A stretch of 64,000 bases of DNA from Clitopilus passeckerianus (Eukaryota > Basidiomycota > Agaricomycetes > Agaricales > Entolomataceae). Below are positions 12,280-22,977 of this stretch, in pieces (within the stretch, counting starts at the first letter, position 1; every line of letters begins with the position of its first letter). A program made the position numbers and the translations under genes. The stretch is from the NCBI GenBank assembly GCA_944990035.1, contig CALYLX010000113.1:186001-250000 (forward strand), given 5' to 3'. A model generated the notes under the pieces. The model did not search any database and was not told the origin of the DNA. It worked only from the letters and a program-made list of their open reading frames with translations.

Positions 12280-13498
12280 TTGCAGGAACTCACTGAAACC
12301 ACGTCTCTCTCAAGACCACCGAACGCTTCAACTCCCACAGGAACAGCCAACGTAGTACAACTTGACGACAGTACTTATGCGGAGTTCGATCACAACACAA
12401 ACAGGTGGAGACACTTGGTACCGAAAGAAGAAGACCTGCACAAATTTCAATTTGGCGCTAACCTCGACAACTCTTACTTCACCGAAGTAACTACCCCCAA
12501 ACCCGAACCACAGACAGACCCTGAATCGGAATCAGAAACAGAATCAGAACCCCACAGAGCAACCTACATTCCGACACCCATGCAAACTCTGAGACAAGAA
12601 CAGCAAACAATGGCTCACGACGACTCTGAAACAAAGAAACTTGCTGAACTCCGAATCGAACAACCATTCAAATATGATGGTGACCGAAGAAACGCCAAAG
12701 TTTGGTTGTTAGAAGTCAAGATGTACCTGACCCTGAATCAACACATCTATGACGATAACAACAAACAGATTGCCTTTGCACTTTTCTTTTTGAAAAAGGG
12801 AACTGCCTTGGCATAGAAACGATCTTTCTGCCAGAACTACAGTGACAAAGATAACAACATTATCTTTCCTGACTTCAAGCAGTTTGAAAAAGAATTCGTC
12901 AACACCTTTTTCCCAGTAAACGGAGAAGGACAAGCATTTGCGTCTTTAGACGCTCTCACCCAGAAAGGACAAATTGATGACTACATCTCTCAATTTAAAG
13001 TCCTTATCGCCGCCTCGGGAATTTCCGATGAAAAGGCAAAAATCGAATTCTTCCAGAAAGGACTCAACTCCAAGATCATTGAGAAGATCTATAACCTCCC
13101 CACTCTTCCCACAACAATCAATGGATGGTATGACCATGCCGTCCGATTTGATGCACAATGGTGTCGAGGACAGAATGTCATCCGCTGCAACAGAGGACTT
13201 CCCCCCTATTGCCCATGCAAACTCCCACAACACTCATACCACGGCAGACCCAAACACTATGGACATTGACGCCTTATCTTTTGAAAAGAGAAAGGAGTTA
13301 ATGAAGAAAGGGAAATGCTTCCGTTGTTTCAAGAAAGGACATTGCTCTCGAGAATGCCCAGAACGCAGAGGAGGAAAGCAATCCACTAGCACCAATTCTT
13401 ACGGCAAGAAAAACATCAAAGATCTTGTCCAGACCATCAGAGCACTGGAAGCAGAAGAACTAGACAAGTCCTGGGAGGAACTCAATGAGGATTTTTAG
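12280..13498 (+). pseudogene. gag with zinc knuckle, interrupted
   Basis: Gag packages the element RNA. Three parts are seen. The N-terminal part (12280-12816) has an acidic, Ser/Glu-rich stretch and the capsid-like start (QPFKYDGDRRNAKVWLLEVK). A capsid part follows in the same frame after TAG at 12814-12816 (QFEKEFVNTFFPVNGEGQAF, DDYISQFKVLIAASG). A C-terminal part in the +1 frame carries the CCHC knuckle CFRCFKKGHCSREC. The TAG replaces what is normally Trp in the GTA-x-W motif. A 1-nt frameshift lies between about 13150 and 13190. Start at the Leu/CTG-type codon 12280 is nominal; no clear ATG begins this frame near the leader. Confidence 0.8.
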
Positions 13499-13548
13499 AA
13501 CAGCGGCCAGTATCAACATCTGAACCCGTCATAACACTGATTTCTTCT

Positions 13549-14172
13549 ATGTCGTATGCAGAACCTTTTGATAAATCTATGTGTCTACCCATAAAGGTCT
13601 CTGCCCTGAACGAAGAAAGAACCATTGAAACCAAAGCACTAGTCGACTCAGGTGCTCAAGGACTATTCATTGACAAAGAATCCGTCACCCGCCATCGAAT
13701 CAAAACACATCCCCTCCGACAACCTCTCACTGCCAAAAATGTTGACGGCACTATCAACAAAACAGGGCAAATCACTCATTACACTTGGGTCAATATAGGA
13801 ATAGGGAAACACAAGGCGTCAGAACAATGCCTGGTCACCGGATTAGGGAATGAACACCTGATCCTTGGACTCCCATGGCTGAAGCGAACAAATCCAGAAA
13901 TCAACTGGCAAAAGGGGACACTATTTATTAATCCCAAACGCGTCAAGACATCCCCGCTACGCACAGCCCTTGCCCGAGTCCAGATCAGACGACTAGCCGC
14001 AGCAGAAGAATCACATCCAGACATTCCCAATATATCCGATGAACCCAAACCCCTTGAAACACCACTGAACAAACCCAATATGGAAGAAGACCTGGTTATT
14101 GCCTATGTGAAAGGAGAACCAGTAATGGGGATATTTGAACAAGCCTATTCCCCATTAACAAACGAACATTGA
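13549..14172 (+). pseudogene. Retroviral-type aspartic protease region
   Basis: The protease cleaves the polyprotein. The active site is ALVDSGAQGLFIDKE near residue 31, followed by the hydrophobic ILGLPWL motif (the flap-end and C-terminal signature of pepsin-like retroelement proteases). The frame ends at TGA 14170-14172, where the polyprotein should continue to RT. Two further TGA codons occur in the same frame at 14239-14241 and 14398-14400. The one before [13 protein letters not shown] sits where Arg (CGA) would be expected. Confidence 0.8.
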
Positions 14173-14502
14173 GAATCTGAGACCAGAAGGATCCAGGCTG
14201 CCAACATCTCCCAAATTACCCGCAACAGAGGATCACTATGATTCATACTAACCCAGAATGTCTGGATCCGTGCAAAGACATCCATCTTCCAGGCTTTAGA
14301 ACATCAGAAGACCAAAGAAGTTGAGAAAAGACTTGAAGACCTGATTCCCCCTGAATACCACGAATTCAAGAGAGTCTTCGAGAAAGAAGCATCAGAATGA
14401 TTCCCTCCATCACGACCCTGGGATCATGCCATTGATCTCAAACCTGATTTTGTCCCAAAAGACTGCAAGGTCTATCCCCTCAACCCAAAGGAGCAAGCCG
14501 AA

Positions 14503-15630
14503 ATGGACAAATTTCTCGAAGAAAACCTACGGAAAGGATACATCCGACCTTTGAAATCACCCCAAGCATCACCCTTCTTCTTTGTAGCAAAGAAAGAAGC
14601 AAATGCACTACGACCCTGCCAAGATTACCGATACCTCAACAGTGGCACTGTCAAGAATGCCTACCCCTTACCACTAGTCAGCGACCTACTCAACAAACTC
14701 AAAGGAGCAAAGATTTTCACAAAACTAGACATCCGATGGGGATATCATAATGTCCAGATCAAAGAAGGCGACGAGTGGAAAGCAGCCTTCAAAACAAATC
14801 GAGGCTTGTTTGAACCCACCGTCATGTTCTTTGGACTATGTAACTCCCCAGCCACATTTCAAGCAATGATAAACCACATCTTCAGAGACATGATCGATGA
14901 AGAATGGTTAATCATTTACATGGATGACATATTACTCTTCTCCAAAGACCCAAGAGAACACGAGAAACGCACCAAACGGGTACTCCAAAGGCTGATGGAA
15001 CACAACCTGTTCCTTAAGGCTGAGAAGTGCAAATTCAATGTGACAGAAGTTGAATTCCTTGGAATGATCATATCGCCAGACAAGATCCACATGGACCCGA
15101 CCAAACTCGATGGGATAAAGAAATGGCCAACCCCGACCACTGTAAAAGAAGTTCGGTGCTTTTTGGGATTTGGTAACTTCTATCGAAGGTTCATAGGGAA
15201 ATATGCGGAACTAGCCCGACCCCTGAATAATCTCACCAAGAAAGATTGGCCCTTTACATGGGGAAAGGAACAAGAAGAAGCATTCGAAGCTCTGAAGAAA
15301 AGGTTCGCAGAGACGCCCGTACTCACGATGCCCGACCCAACGAAACCATTCACTATTGAATGTGATGCATCCAAGTGGGCAACAGGAGCAGTGCTACGCC
15401 AACGCGACGAAAATAATGACTGGCACCCTTGTGGATACATTTCCCACTCCTTCACCCCAACCGAACGGAACTACGAAATCTACAACAGGGAACTACTCGC
15501 TATAGTCAGAGCACTGGAAACTTGGCGACACTATCTACAAGGATCAGCCCACCCTGTCACGGTATTCTCCGACCATAAAAACCTGACCTACTACCGAACG
15601 CCACAGAAGCTTAGCCGACAACAAGCATGA
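14503..15630 (+). pseudogene. Reverse transcriptase and RNase H
   Basis: RT copies the element RNA and RNase H removes it. The palm motifs are intact: [31 protein letters not shown] and the catalytic YMDD in [13 protein letters not shown]. The thumb/connection shows [12 protein letters not shown]. RNase H shows [28 protein letters not shown] and [12 protein letters not shown], with catalytic Asp, Glu and Asp present. The frame closes with two consecutive TGA codons (15628-15633) where related elements read Ala-Arg-Trp. Both changes are G:C to A:T. Confidence 0.9.
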
Positions 15631-15652
15631 TGAAGTTTACTCCTCTCCCAAT

Positions 15653-17245
15653 ATGACCTGGACCTACATAGTTCATGTACCAGGAACTCAGATGATCCAA
15701 TCTGACGAACTATCCCAACAAGCAGACCACATTCTAGACTACGACACCGACAATGAGGATATCACCATGCTACCTGATAAACTCTTCATCCGAGCAATCG
15801 ACACTGAACTTAAGGCGGAGTTTGCTGAACGCATGATGAAAGATGAATTTTTCACTGAAGCAATACGACATCTGAAGAACCACTCTACTCCGATCAAATC
15901 AGCCTTAGCCCACTGGAAGGTAGAGGACTCTCTCCTCTTCTTCAGGGGGCGATGCTACGTCCCTAATGACGCTACCCTATGACGAAGCCTCATACAGAAG
16001 TATCATGATGCACCTGTGGCCGGACACCCCAAAGCATTCAAAATGATGGAATTAATTTCCGAACATTATTGGTGGCCCAGAATGTTTGGAACTGTCAAAT
16101 CCTATATTGATGGATGCGCACCTTGCCAACAGATGAAGGTCAATACACATCCCATGGCACCTCCCCTAAACCCAGTCAAATCTATCGCCACACGACCCTT
16201 TGAACTTGCCTCCACAGATTTCATTACGGATCTCCCTGAGGTTAATGGATACGACCCACTCATGGTCGTGGTAGACCATGGCCTTAGTAAGGGGGTAATT
16301 TTAATCCCTTGCAAAAAGACCATCGATGCCCTAGGCACTGCCAATAACTACTTGGACGCTGTCTACAGAAGATTTGGACTTCCCGACAAACTGATATCCG
16401 ACAGAGGTCCACAATTCGCATCCAAAGTATTTCAAAAACTAGGACAGCTCCTGGGAATCAAGCTTTCCCTAACAACTGCATACCACCCCCAAGCTGACGG
16501 AGAAACTGAACACATTAATCAAGATATTGGCGCTTATCTCCGACTATTCTGCGCCAACCCCGAGAAATGGCTAGAGCTAATTCCCCTAATGGAATTTGCC
16601 CACAACAAACGAGTTCACGCCGTCACCGCACAAACTCCATTCTATTTAATGAATGGAGCAGAACCACGTGCCATTCCCCTTCCATATCAGAAAACCAATG
16701 TTCCAGCTGCGGAAACCCAAATGAAAGAACTCCAACAGGCACGAGATGAAGCTGCAGCCGCTCATGAACTTGCAAGACGAAAGATGGCCAAACACATCCG
16801 AAGCAAGTTCAAACCATTTGAGCAAGGACAGAAGGTGTGGCTGGAAGTAACCAACCTAAAACTGGCATACTACTCAAAGAAGTTCACGCCACGACGAGAA
16901 GGCCCTTTTATGATCAAAGAAGTGCTAGGTCCACTGACCTACAAATTAGAACTACCCCGAGCATGGAAAATTCACCCTGTATTCCACGCCACCCTCCTCA
17001 CACCATACAAGGAAACTGAGACACATGGACCCAACTTCCTAAAACCGCCACCTGACCTCATCAATCAAGAAGAAGAATGGGAAGTTGAAGAAATTGTCAC
17101 ACACAAACGACATCATGGGAGAATCCTTTACAAGATCAAATGGAAAGGATATCCGACATCGGAGAACTCTTGGGAACCTATGGGAAATCTCAAGAATGCC
17201 AAGAAAACCCTTGAAGCATATAAGAAGAGGAAGAACATTCGGTGA
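15653..17245 (+). pseudogene. Integrase with C-terminal chromodomain
   Basis: The integrase inserts cDNA, and the chromodomain directs it to histone marks. The HHCC zinc finger (HDAPVAGH ... CAPCQQMK), the catalytic core (ASTDFITDLP, LISDRGPQFAS and GETEHINQD giving D, D, E) and the chromodomain EEEWEVEEIVTHKRHHGRIL followed by YKIKWKGYPTSENSWEP are all present. A TGA at 15980-15982 interrupts the finger just before RSLIQKYHD, at a place where Arg is expected. A frameshift near 15670 separates this frame from RT/RNase H. The sequence downstream of the TGA is one open frame of 409 codons. Confidence 0.9.
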
Positions 17246-17299
17246 AACCCCATCAACTGCACCACAGTAATCCACCGAACATACAAAACTTCTCTTATA

Positions 17300-17905
17300 A
17301 TGCCTTCCAATGTCTCCTTCTACGACCGTACCATCATCCTTAACACCTTCAAAACCGATTCCGCTGTTACGGCGCTCCGTACAAACACTGCCTGGAGCAG
17401 CGACAACAACCCCCTCACCAAAGTGGCAGAGCGAGGCTCAGCCTACCACAACCGAAGAACCGAATTCCACAACGAAGTGGCTCGTCTACGCCACCTATAT
17501 TCGAAAACCCTTGAAGAACTTGATCGAGCTCTTGACAGCTCTGATCAACGCACGGAGGAAACCCTCACTGACCTCTTCTTTGCTGCTGGAGGAACAGCCT
17601 TCCTCGATCAGCACTATCCTGAGTGACAAAGTTGGTTCCCCAACCTGAAAGAGACAGATTTCGAAACCCTTGCCGCCAATCTCTGGGGGCCTGAGGAAGA
17701 TCAAACCACTGAAGAACCAATGATTCTCACGGCACGTCAGGTTCGAGGAACCCTCCGAGAATTCCTCCCAACCGTCGACTTAGAAACCGCCGCAAAAATC
17801 AAACATAACCCATTCGTCAGGACTAACCCTGAAGAACAAGATAACAACAAGGAGAACATCGACCCCGATGTCACAACCAGCAACACCCTACCTCTCCGCA
17901 TTTGA
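17300..17905 (+). pseudogene. Extra ORF after pol (ORF3), function unknown
   Basis: This is one reading frame from ATG 17300 to 17905, interrupted by TGA at 17624-17626. If read through it gives about 200 aa. The N-terminal half is helical (EVARLRHLYSKTLEELDRAL). The C-terminal half is acidic and Asn-rich (NPEEQDNNKENIDPD). I recognise no domain. It lies between the integrase stop and the 3' LTR, a position used by accessory or env-like genes in some Ty3/Gypsy elements. Single-frame openness over 600 bp suggests it was coding. Confidence 0.5.
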
Positions 17906-18149
17906 AAGCCCACCCGAGTCAGATTCGCTGACTCTGGTAAACCCTCTTCCTCGACAATCTCGTCCCAGAAGGCGCCACATACCGGATACCTCGCCAACCA
18001 ACCAATTCTACCGCGATGGTTCAGATGTTACATCTGTGGAGGCAGACATTGACAATGTCATTGCTTTCATTTTGTTTGTCGTCTGTGTCATCATCGCGGC
18101 CCAGGCCATTACCCGGTTAAATGTCCACAACGCTACTGGAAGAACATAG
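17868..18149 (+). CDS. Small ORF with one membrane segment, within the retroelement
   Basis: 93 codons, overlapping the end of ORF3 in another frame. The first two thirds are polar and Pro/Ser/Arg-rich. Residues about 66-84 form a clear hydrophobic segment (VIAFILFVVCVIIAAQAI), followed by a short polar tail. This looks like a C-terminally anchored single-pass protein. It may be the second exon of ORF3 joined by splicing. No homology is recognised. Confidence 0.4.
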   Translation: MSQPATPYLSAFESPPESDSLTLVNPLPRQSRPRRRHIPDTSPTNQFYRDGSDVTSVEADIDNVIAFILFVVCVIIAAQAITRLNVHNATGRT

Positions 18150-18202
18150 ACCGCCACTTCTGGGGCAAAAGGAAGAATTGAAGTCAGGTGACTTCAACGC
18201 TA

Positions 18203-18214
18203 GCAAGAGGGTAA
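18203..18214 (+). other. Candidate polypurine tract
   Basis: The purine-rich stretch AGCAAGAGGG followed by TAA directly precedes the 3' LTR start at 18215. This is the expected position for the plus-strand primer. Confidence 0.5.
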
Positions 18215-18664
18215 TGTTACAGTTACCTTGGATACGCACCCAGACTCTTTTTTCTTCTTACTAATTCATTGTTACTACTTTGGCCCGCTTACACCTACTT
18301 GCTTACCTTACAGTGCTGTGCATTATTCATTCTTTTACACTGATTACTCAGTATTCTCACGATTGTGAGATACTTTACTTATCGTGACTCATAGTGACTC
18401 TTACCCTGACTCACTCTGAGTCATACTTATTTTACTTACACAGCATTGCTGCACAATGCCCAACCCTTAGCCCTACCAATCTTGTATAAATACTTTCACA
18501 CTTTTGGTTTTGCTTCTCCAGCTTGACCTAAAAGCCTATACATCGCTATTTGCTTTAACTTTGACTTGCTCGATTACTCTCGCTCATCTCTACAAAGGCT
18601 GGTAGAAGACTAAGCAGCTGAACCCTTGATACTTGTTTAAGCGAGTAGCGATACTAGCTTAACA
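18215..18664 (+). repeat. 3' LTR
   Basis: 450 bp, TGTTACAG...CTTAACA. It aligns end to end with the 5' LTR but differs at about 28 positions, mostly C/T or G/A transitions, and lacks a 9-10 nt segment. Its last base (18664) is immediately followed by inverted RT sequence. Confidence 0.92.
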
Positions 18665-19295
18665 GGGTTGGCCATTTCTTTATCCCATCGAGTTTGGTCG
18701 GGTCCATGTGGATCTTGTCTGGCGATATGATCATTCCAAGGAATTCAACTTCTGTCACATTGAATTTGCACTTCTCAGCCTTAAGGAACAGGTTGTGTTC
18801 CATCAGCCTTTGGAGTACCCGTTTGGTGCGTTTCTCGTGTTCTCTTGGGTCTTTGGAGAAGAGTAATATGTCATCCATGTAAATGATTAACCATTCTTCA
18901 TCGATCATGTCTCTGAAGATGTGGTTTATCATTGCTTGAAATGTGGCTGGGGAGTTACATAGTCCAAAGAACATGACGGTGGGTTCAAACAAGCCTCGAT
19001 TTGTTTTGAAGGCTGCTTTCCACTCGTCGCCTTCTTTGATCTGGACATTATGATATCCCCATCGGATGTCTAGTTTTGTGAAAATCTTTGCTCCTTTGAG
19101 TTTGTTGAGTAGGTCGCTGACTAGTGGTAAGGGGTAGGCATTCTTGACAGTGCCACTGTTGAGGTATCGGTAATCTTGGCAGGGTCGTAGTGCATTTGCT
19201 TCTTTCTTTGCTACAAAGAAGAAGGGTGATGCTTGGGGTGATTTCAAAGGTCGGATGTATCCTTTCCGTAGGTTTTCTTCGAGAAATTTGTCCAT
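18665..19295 (-). pseudogene. Truncated reverse transcriptase of the inverted copy
   Basis: Mirror of 14503-15133. It keeps YMDD but loses the thumb, RNase H and integrase. The frame runs on 2-3 codons into the neighbouring LTR end and stops. Confidence 0.85.
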
Positions 19296-19625
19296 TTCGG
19301 CTTGCTCCTTTGGGTTGAGGGGATAGACCTTGCAGTCTTTTGGGACAAAATCAGGTTTGAGATCAATGGCATGATCCCAGGGTCGTGATGGAGGGAATCA
19401 TTCTGATGCTTCTTTCTCGAAGACTCTCTTGAATTCGTGGTATTCAGGGGGAATCAGGTCTTCAAGTCTTTTCTCAACTTCTTTGGTCTTCTGATGTTCT
19501 AAAGCCTGGAAGATGGATGTCTTTGCACGGATCCAGACATTCTGGGTTAGTATGAATCATAGTGATCCTCTGTTGCGGGTAATTTGGGAGATGTTGGCAG
19601 CCTGGATCCTTCTGGTCTCAGATTC

Positions 19626-20249
19626 TCAATGTTCGTTTGTTAATGGGGAATAGGCTTGTTCAAATATCCCCATTACTGGTTCTCCTTTCACATAGGCAAT
19701 AACCAGGTCTTCTTCCATATTGGGTTTGTTCAGTGGTGTTTCAAGGGGTTTGGGTTCATCGGATATATTGGGAATGTCTGGATGTGATTCTTCTGCTGCG
19801 GCTAGTCGTCTGATCTGGACTCGGGCAAGGGCTGTGCGTAGCGGGGATGTCTTGACGCGTTTGGGATTAATAAATAGTGTCCCCTTTTGCCAGTTGATTT
19901 CTGGATTTGTTCGCTTCAGCCATGGGAGTCCAAGGATCAGGTGTTCATTCCCTAATCCGGTGACCAGGCATTGTTCTGACGCCTTGTGTTTCCCTATTCC
20001 TATATTGACCCAAGTGTAATGAGTGATTTGCCCTGTTTTGTTGATAGTGCCGTCAACATTTTTGGCAGTGAGAGGTTGTCGGAGGGGATGTGTTTTGATT
20101 CGATGGCGGGTGACGGATTCTTTGTCAATGAATAGTCCTTGAGCACCTGAGTCGACTAGTGCTTTGGTTTCAATGGTTCTTTCTTCGTTCAGGGCAGAGA
20201 CCTTTATGGGTAGACACATAGATTTATCAAAAGGTTCTGCATACGACAT
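19626..20249 (-). pseudogene. Protease region of the inverted copy
   Basis: Mirror of 13549-14172 with the DSGAQG active site and the same terminating TGA. The translation is identical. Confidence 0.85.
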
Positions 20250-20299
20250 AGAAGAAATCAGTGTTATGACGGGTTCAGATGTTGATACTGGCCGCTGTT

Positions 20300-21518
20300 C
20301 TAAAAATCCTCATTGAGTTCCTCCCAGGACTTGTCTAGTTCTTCTGCTTCCAGTGCTCTGATGGTCTGGACAAGATCTTTGATGTTTTTCTTGCCGTAAG
20401 AATTGGTGCTAGTGGATTGCTTTCCTCCTCTGCGTTCTGGGCATTCTCGAGAGCAATGTCCTTTCTTGAAACAACGGAAGCATTTCCCTTTCTTCATTAA
20501 CTCCTTTCTCTTTTCAAAAGATAAGGCGTCAATGTCCATAGTGTTTGGGTCTGCCGTGGTATGAGTGTTGTGGGAGTTTGCATGGGCAATAGGGGGGAAG
20601 TCCTCTGTTGCAGCGGATGACATTCTGTCCTCGACACCATTGTGCATCAAATCGGACGGCATGGTCATACCATCCATTGATTGTTGTGGGAAGAGTGGGG
20701 AGGTTATAGATCTTCTCAATGATCTTGGAGTTGAGTCCTTTCTGGAAGAATTCGATTTTTGCCTTTTCATCGGAAATTCCCGAGGCGGCGATAAGGACTT
20801 TAAATTGAGAGATGTAGTCATCAATTTGTCCTTTCTGGGTGAGAGCGTCTAAAGACGCAAATGCTTGTCCTTCTCCGTTTACTGGGAAAAAGGTGTTGAC
20901 GAATTCTTTTTCAAACTGCTTGAAGTCAGGAAAGATAATGTTGTTATCTTTGTCACTGTAGTTCTGGCAGAAAGATCGTTTCTATGCCAAGGCAGTTCCC
21001 TTTTTCAAAAAGAAAAGTGCAAAGGCAATCTGTTTGTTGTTATCGTCATAGATGTGTTGATTCAGGGTCAGGTACATCTTGACTTCTAACAACCAAACTT
21101 TGGCGTTTCTTCGGTCACCATCATATTTGAATGGTTGTTCGATTCGGAGTTCAGCAAGTTTCTTTGTTTCAGAGTCGTCGTGAGCCATTGTTTGCTGTTC
21201 TTGTCTCAGAGTTTGCATGGGTGTCGGAATGTAGGTTGCTCTGTGGGGTTCTGATTCTGTTTCTGATTCCGATTCAGGGTCTGTCTGTGGTTCGGGTTTG
21301 GGGGTAGTTACTTCGGTGAAGTAAGAGTTGTCGAGGTTAGCGCCAAATTGAAATTTGTGCAGGTCTTCTTCTTTCGGTACCAAGTGTCTCCACCTGTTTG
21401 TGTTGTGATCGAACTCCGCATAAGTACTGTCGTCAAGTTGTACTACGTTGGCTGTTCCTGTGGGAGTTGAAGCGTTCGGTGGTCTTGAGAGAGACGTGGT
21501 TTCAGTGAGTTCCTGCAA
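20300..21518 (-). pseudogene. gag of the inverted copy, same defects
   Basis: Mirror of 12280-13498, with the same TAG (20982-20984) and the same frameshift before the CCHC knuckle. Translated pieces are identical to those in the plus copy. Confidence 0.85.
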
Positions 21519-21602
21519 GAGTGGTGTACCTCTTGCAGTCGGGTGGTTGGTGGTTGTGGCCTATGCTTGCGATGAGTGGGCTATCAGATCAGCTTAACCT
21601 TT

Positions 21603-22064
21603 TGTTAAGCTAGTATCGCTACTCACTTAAACAAGTATCAAGGGTTCAGCTGCTTAGTCTTTTACCAGCCTTTGTAGAGACAAGCGAGAGTAATCGAGCA
21701 AGTTGATGTTAAAGCAAATAGCAATGTATAGGCTTTTAGGTCAAGCTGGGGAAGCAAAACCAAAAGCGTGAAAGTATTTATACAAGGTTGGTAGGGCTAA
21801 GGGTTGGGCATTGCGCAGCAATGCTGTGTAATTAAAAATAAGTATGACTCAGAGTGAGTCGGGGTAAGAGTCACTATGAGTCACAATAAGTAAATATAGT
21901 ACAAGTATCTCACAATCGTGAGAATACTGAGTAATCAATGTAAGAAAGATGAATAATGCGCAGCATTGTAAAGTAATCAAGTAGGGGTAAGCGGGCCGAA
22001 GTAGTAACAGTGAATTAGTAAGAAGGGAAAAAGAGTCCGGATGCGTATCCAAGGTAACTGTAAC
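21603..22064 (-). repeat. LTR of the inverted copy
   Basis: It matches the 5' LTR of the plus element (11734-12195), including the 9-10 nt segment absent from the 3' LTR. It lacks only the terminal T. It abuts cytochrome P450 coding sequence at 22065. Confidence 0.9.
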
Positions 22065-22601
22065 CGAATCTCTACATTCCATTGGTAAAATCTTCTCTTT
22101 GCAGACAAGCGAAGATGACATTCTGCCATTATCTGAACTAATCTTTGATGCCTTGAGAAAAATTATTGAAAGCATCGTTTTGCCCAAAGGCACACCCATA
22201 GTTATGCCAATTGATGCCATCAATTGTGTTGAAGGGCTTTGGGGAAAGAATAGTCATACATTTGATCCTGAACGCTGGATAAATGATAAGGTTTCATCGC
22301 AGAAGGCTGCTACTATTCAAGGCTATCATCACTTGCTTACTTTTGCTGACGAACCCCGTGCCTGCCTTGGTAGGCAGTTTGCTCTCACAGAAATCAAAGT
22401 ATGGATGCTCTTATTAGAGTAAACTCAGCTTGCTCACAGCTCCCACAGGCAGTACTCTCAGTCTTGGTTTGTGACTGTGCATTCAAATTACCAAACGGTG
22501 CCGCAACAAAGACCAAGATCTCCAGGGGCCTGCTGCTGTGTCCCAAAGTGGCCGGCAAGGAGGGCGCTCGCGTGACTCTTCTGGTTACGAAAGCCAATTA
22601 G
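22065..22601 (+). pseudogene. Cytochrome P450, 3' fragment cut by the retroelement
   Basis: Only the C-terminal third of a CYP monooxygenase is present. After a short piece at 22065-22084, an exon at 22105-22398 encodes the PERF region (INCVEGLWGKNSHTFDPERW) and the heme-loop region (HLLTFADEPRACLGRQFALTE). A 50-nt GT-AG intron leads to 22449-22601, which encodes the C-terminus (FKLPNGAATKTK, LLLCPKVAGKEGARV). The Cys ligand is present, but the conserved Gly of F-x-x-G-x-R-x-C-x-G is Glu. The I-helix, the ExxR motif and the N-terminus are missing and are not found left of the retroelement block. The gene is therefore truncated and not functional here. Confidence 0.8.
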
Positions 22602-22977
22602 CCCAGAGGAAACCACAGATTATGTGCCCATGCAGTACACTATTTCAACTATGATGTACAACATAGTTACCAATGCTGTATTGGGATATTACATAGAGGG
22701 CACACTATGAGAAAACTATATCAATCGGCAAAAAACGCTTGGGACCAGGTCAGTGTAGAGGATTGTGAACAGGGAAACAACCACAATATGTCTCGTATGC
22801 AACACAAGTTCAAGGTCCAGGGAGCCATGAAGTTATGGAAAGGATTGCAAACACATTCAGTGGGTGCTTGTAAAGCCTTCCCATTGAAGCTTGACAAGCT
22901 AAAATACTGGCATGGAAAAGCCATTTTACATTGCCAGCATATTGGTATTGTCCAGCAATACGCCATAGAGGTACAAG
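22602..22977. other. Short intergenic stretch
   Basis: It contains overlapping ORFs on both strands (22707-22994 plus, 22721-22984 minus) without recognisable content. It holds the 3' flank of the P450 fragment and of the NACHT gene. Confidence 0.4.

Larger units (their letters stand above)
11733..18664 (+). mobile_element. Ty3/Gypsy chromovirus LTR retrotransposon (Tf1/sushi-like), inactivated
   Basis: This is an LTR-to-LTR element of 6.9 kb: 5' LTR 11733-12195, primer site, gag, protease, RT/RNase H, integrase with chromodomain, two extra ORFs, polypurine stretch, 3' LTR 18215-18664. The order PR-RT-RH-IN and the C-terminal chromodomain place it in the chromoviruses. LTR termini are TGTTA...TAACA. 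The coding frame is broken by in-frame TAG/TGA codons and at least two frameshifts, so this copy cannot make a full polyprotein. The two LTRs differ at roughly 28 sites plus a 9-10 nt indel (my count by eye), so the insertion is not recent. No target-site duplication is evident: the left flank ends CTAGT, and the right side runs straight into an inverted copy. Confidence 0.92.
18665..22064 (-). mobile_element. Inverted, 3'-truncated copy of the same chromovirus (LTR-gag-PR-partial RT)
   Basis: Reading on the minus strand from 22064 this is LTR, leader, gag, protease and the first 210 codons of RT, ending abruptly at 18665 within KKWPT. Each coordinate x in 11734-15133 pairs with 33798-x here, and all ORF boundaries obey that sum, so there is no net indel in 3,400 bp. 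Translations of gag, PR and RT are identical to those of the plus copy. The same TAG, TGA and frameshift defects are present. The missing 3' part (RNase H, integrase, second LTR) is not found to the left of the plus element. The first T of the LTR is absent at the right edge. Confidence 0.92.

Noticed and set aside
17039..17310. Minus-strand ORFs of 60-78 codons opposite the chromodomain
   Set aside because: They are shadows of the integrase/chromodomain frame.
11733..22064. Plus element nested inside a pre-existing minus-strand copy
   Set aside because: The left flank lacks the expected RNase H/integrase remainder of the interrupted copy and no target duplication is present.
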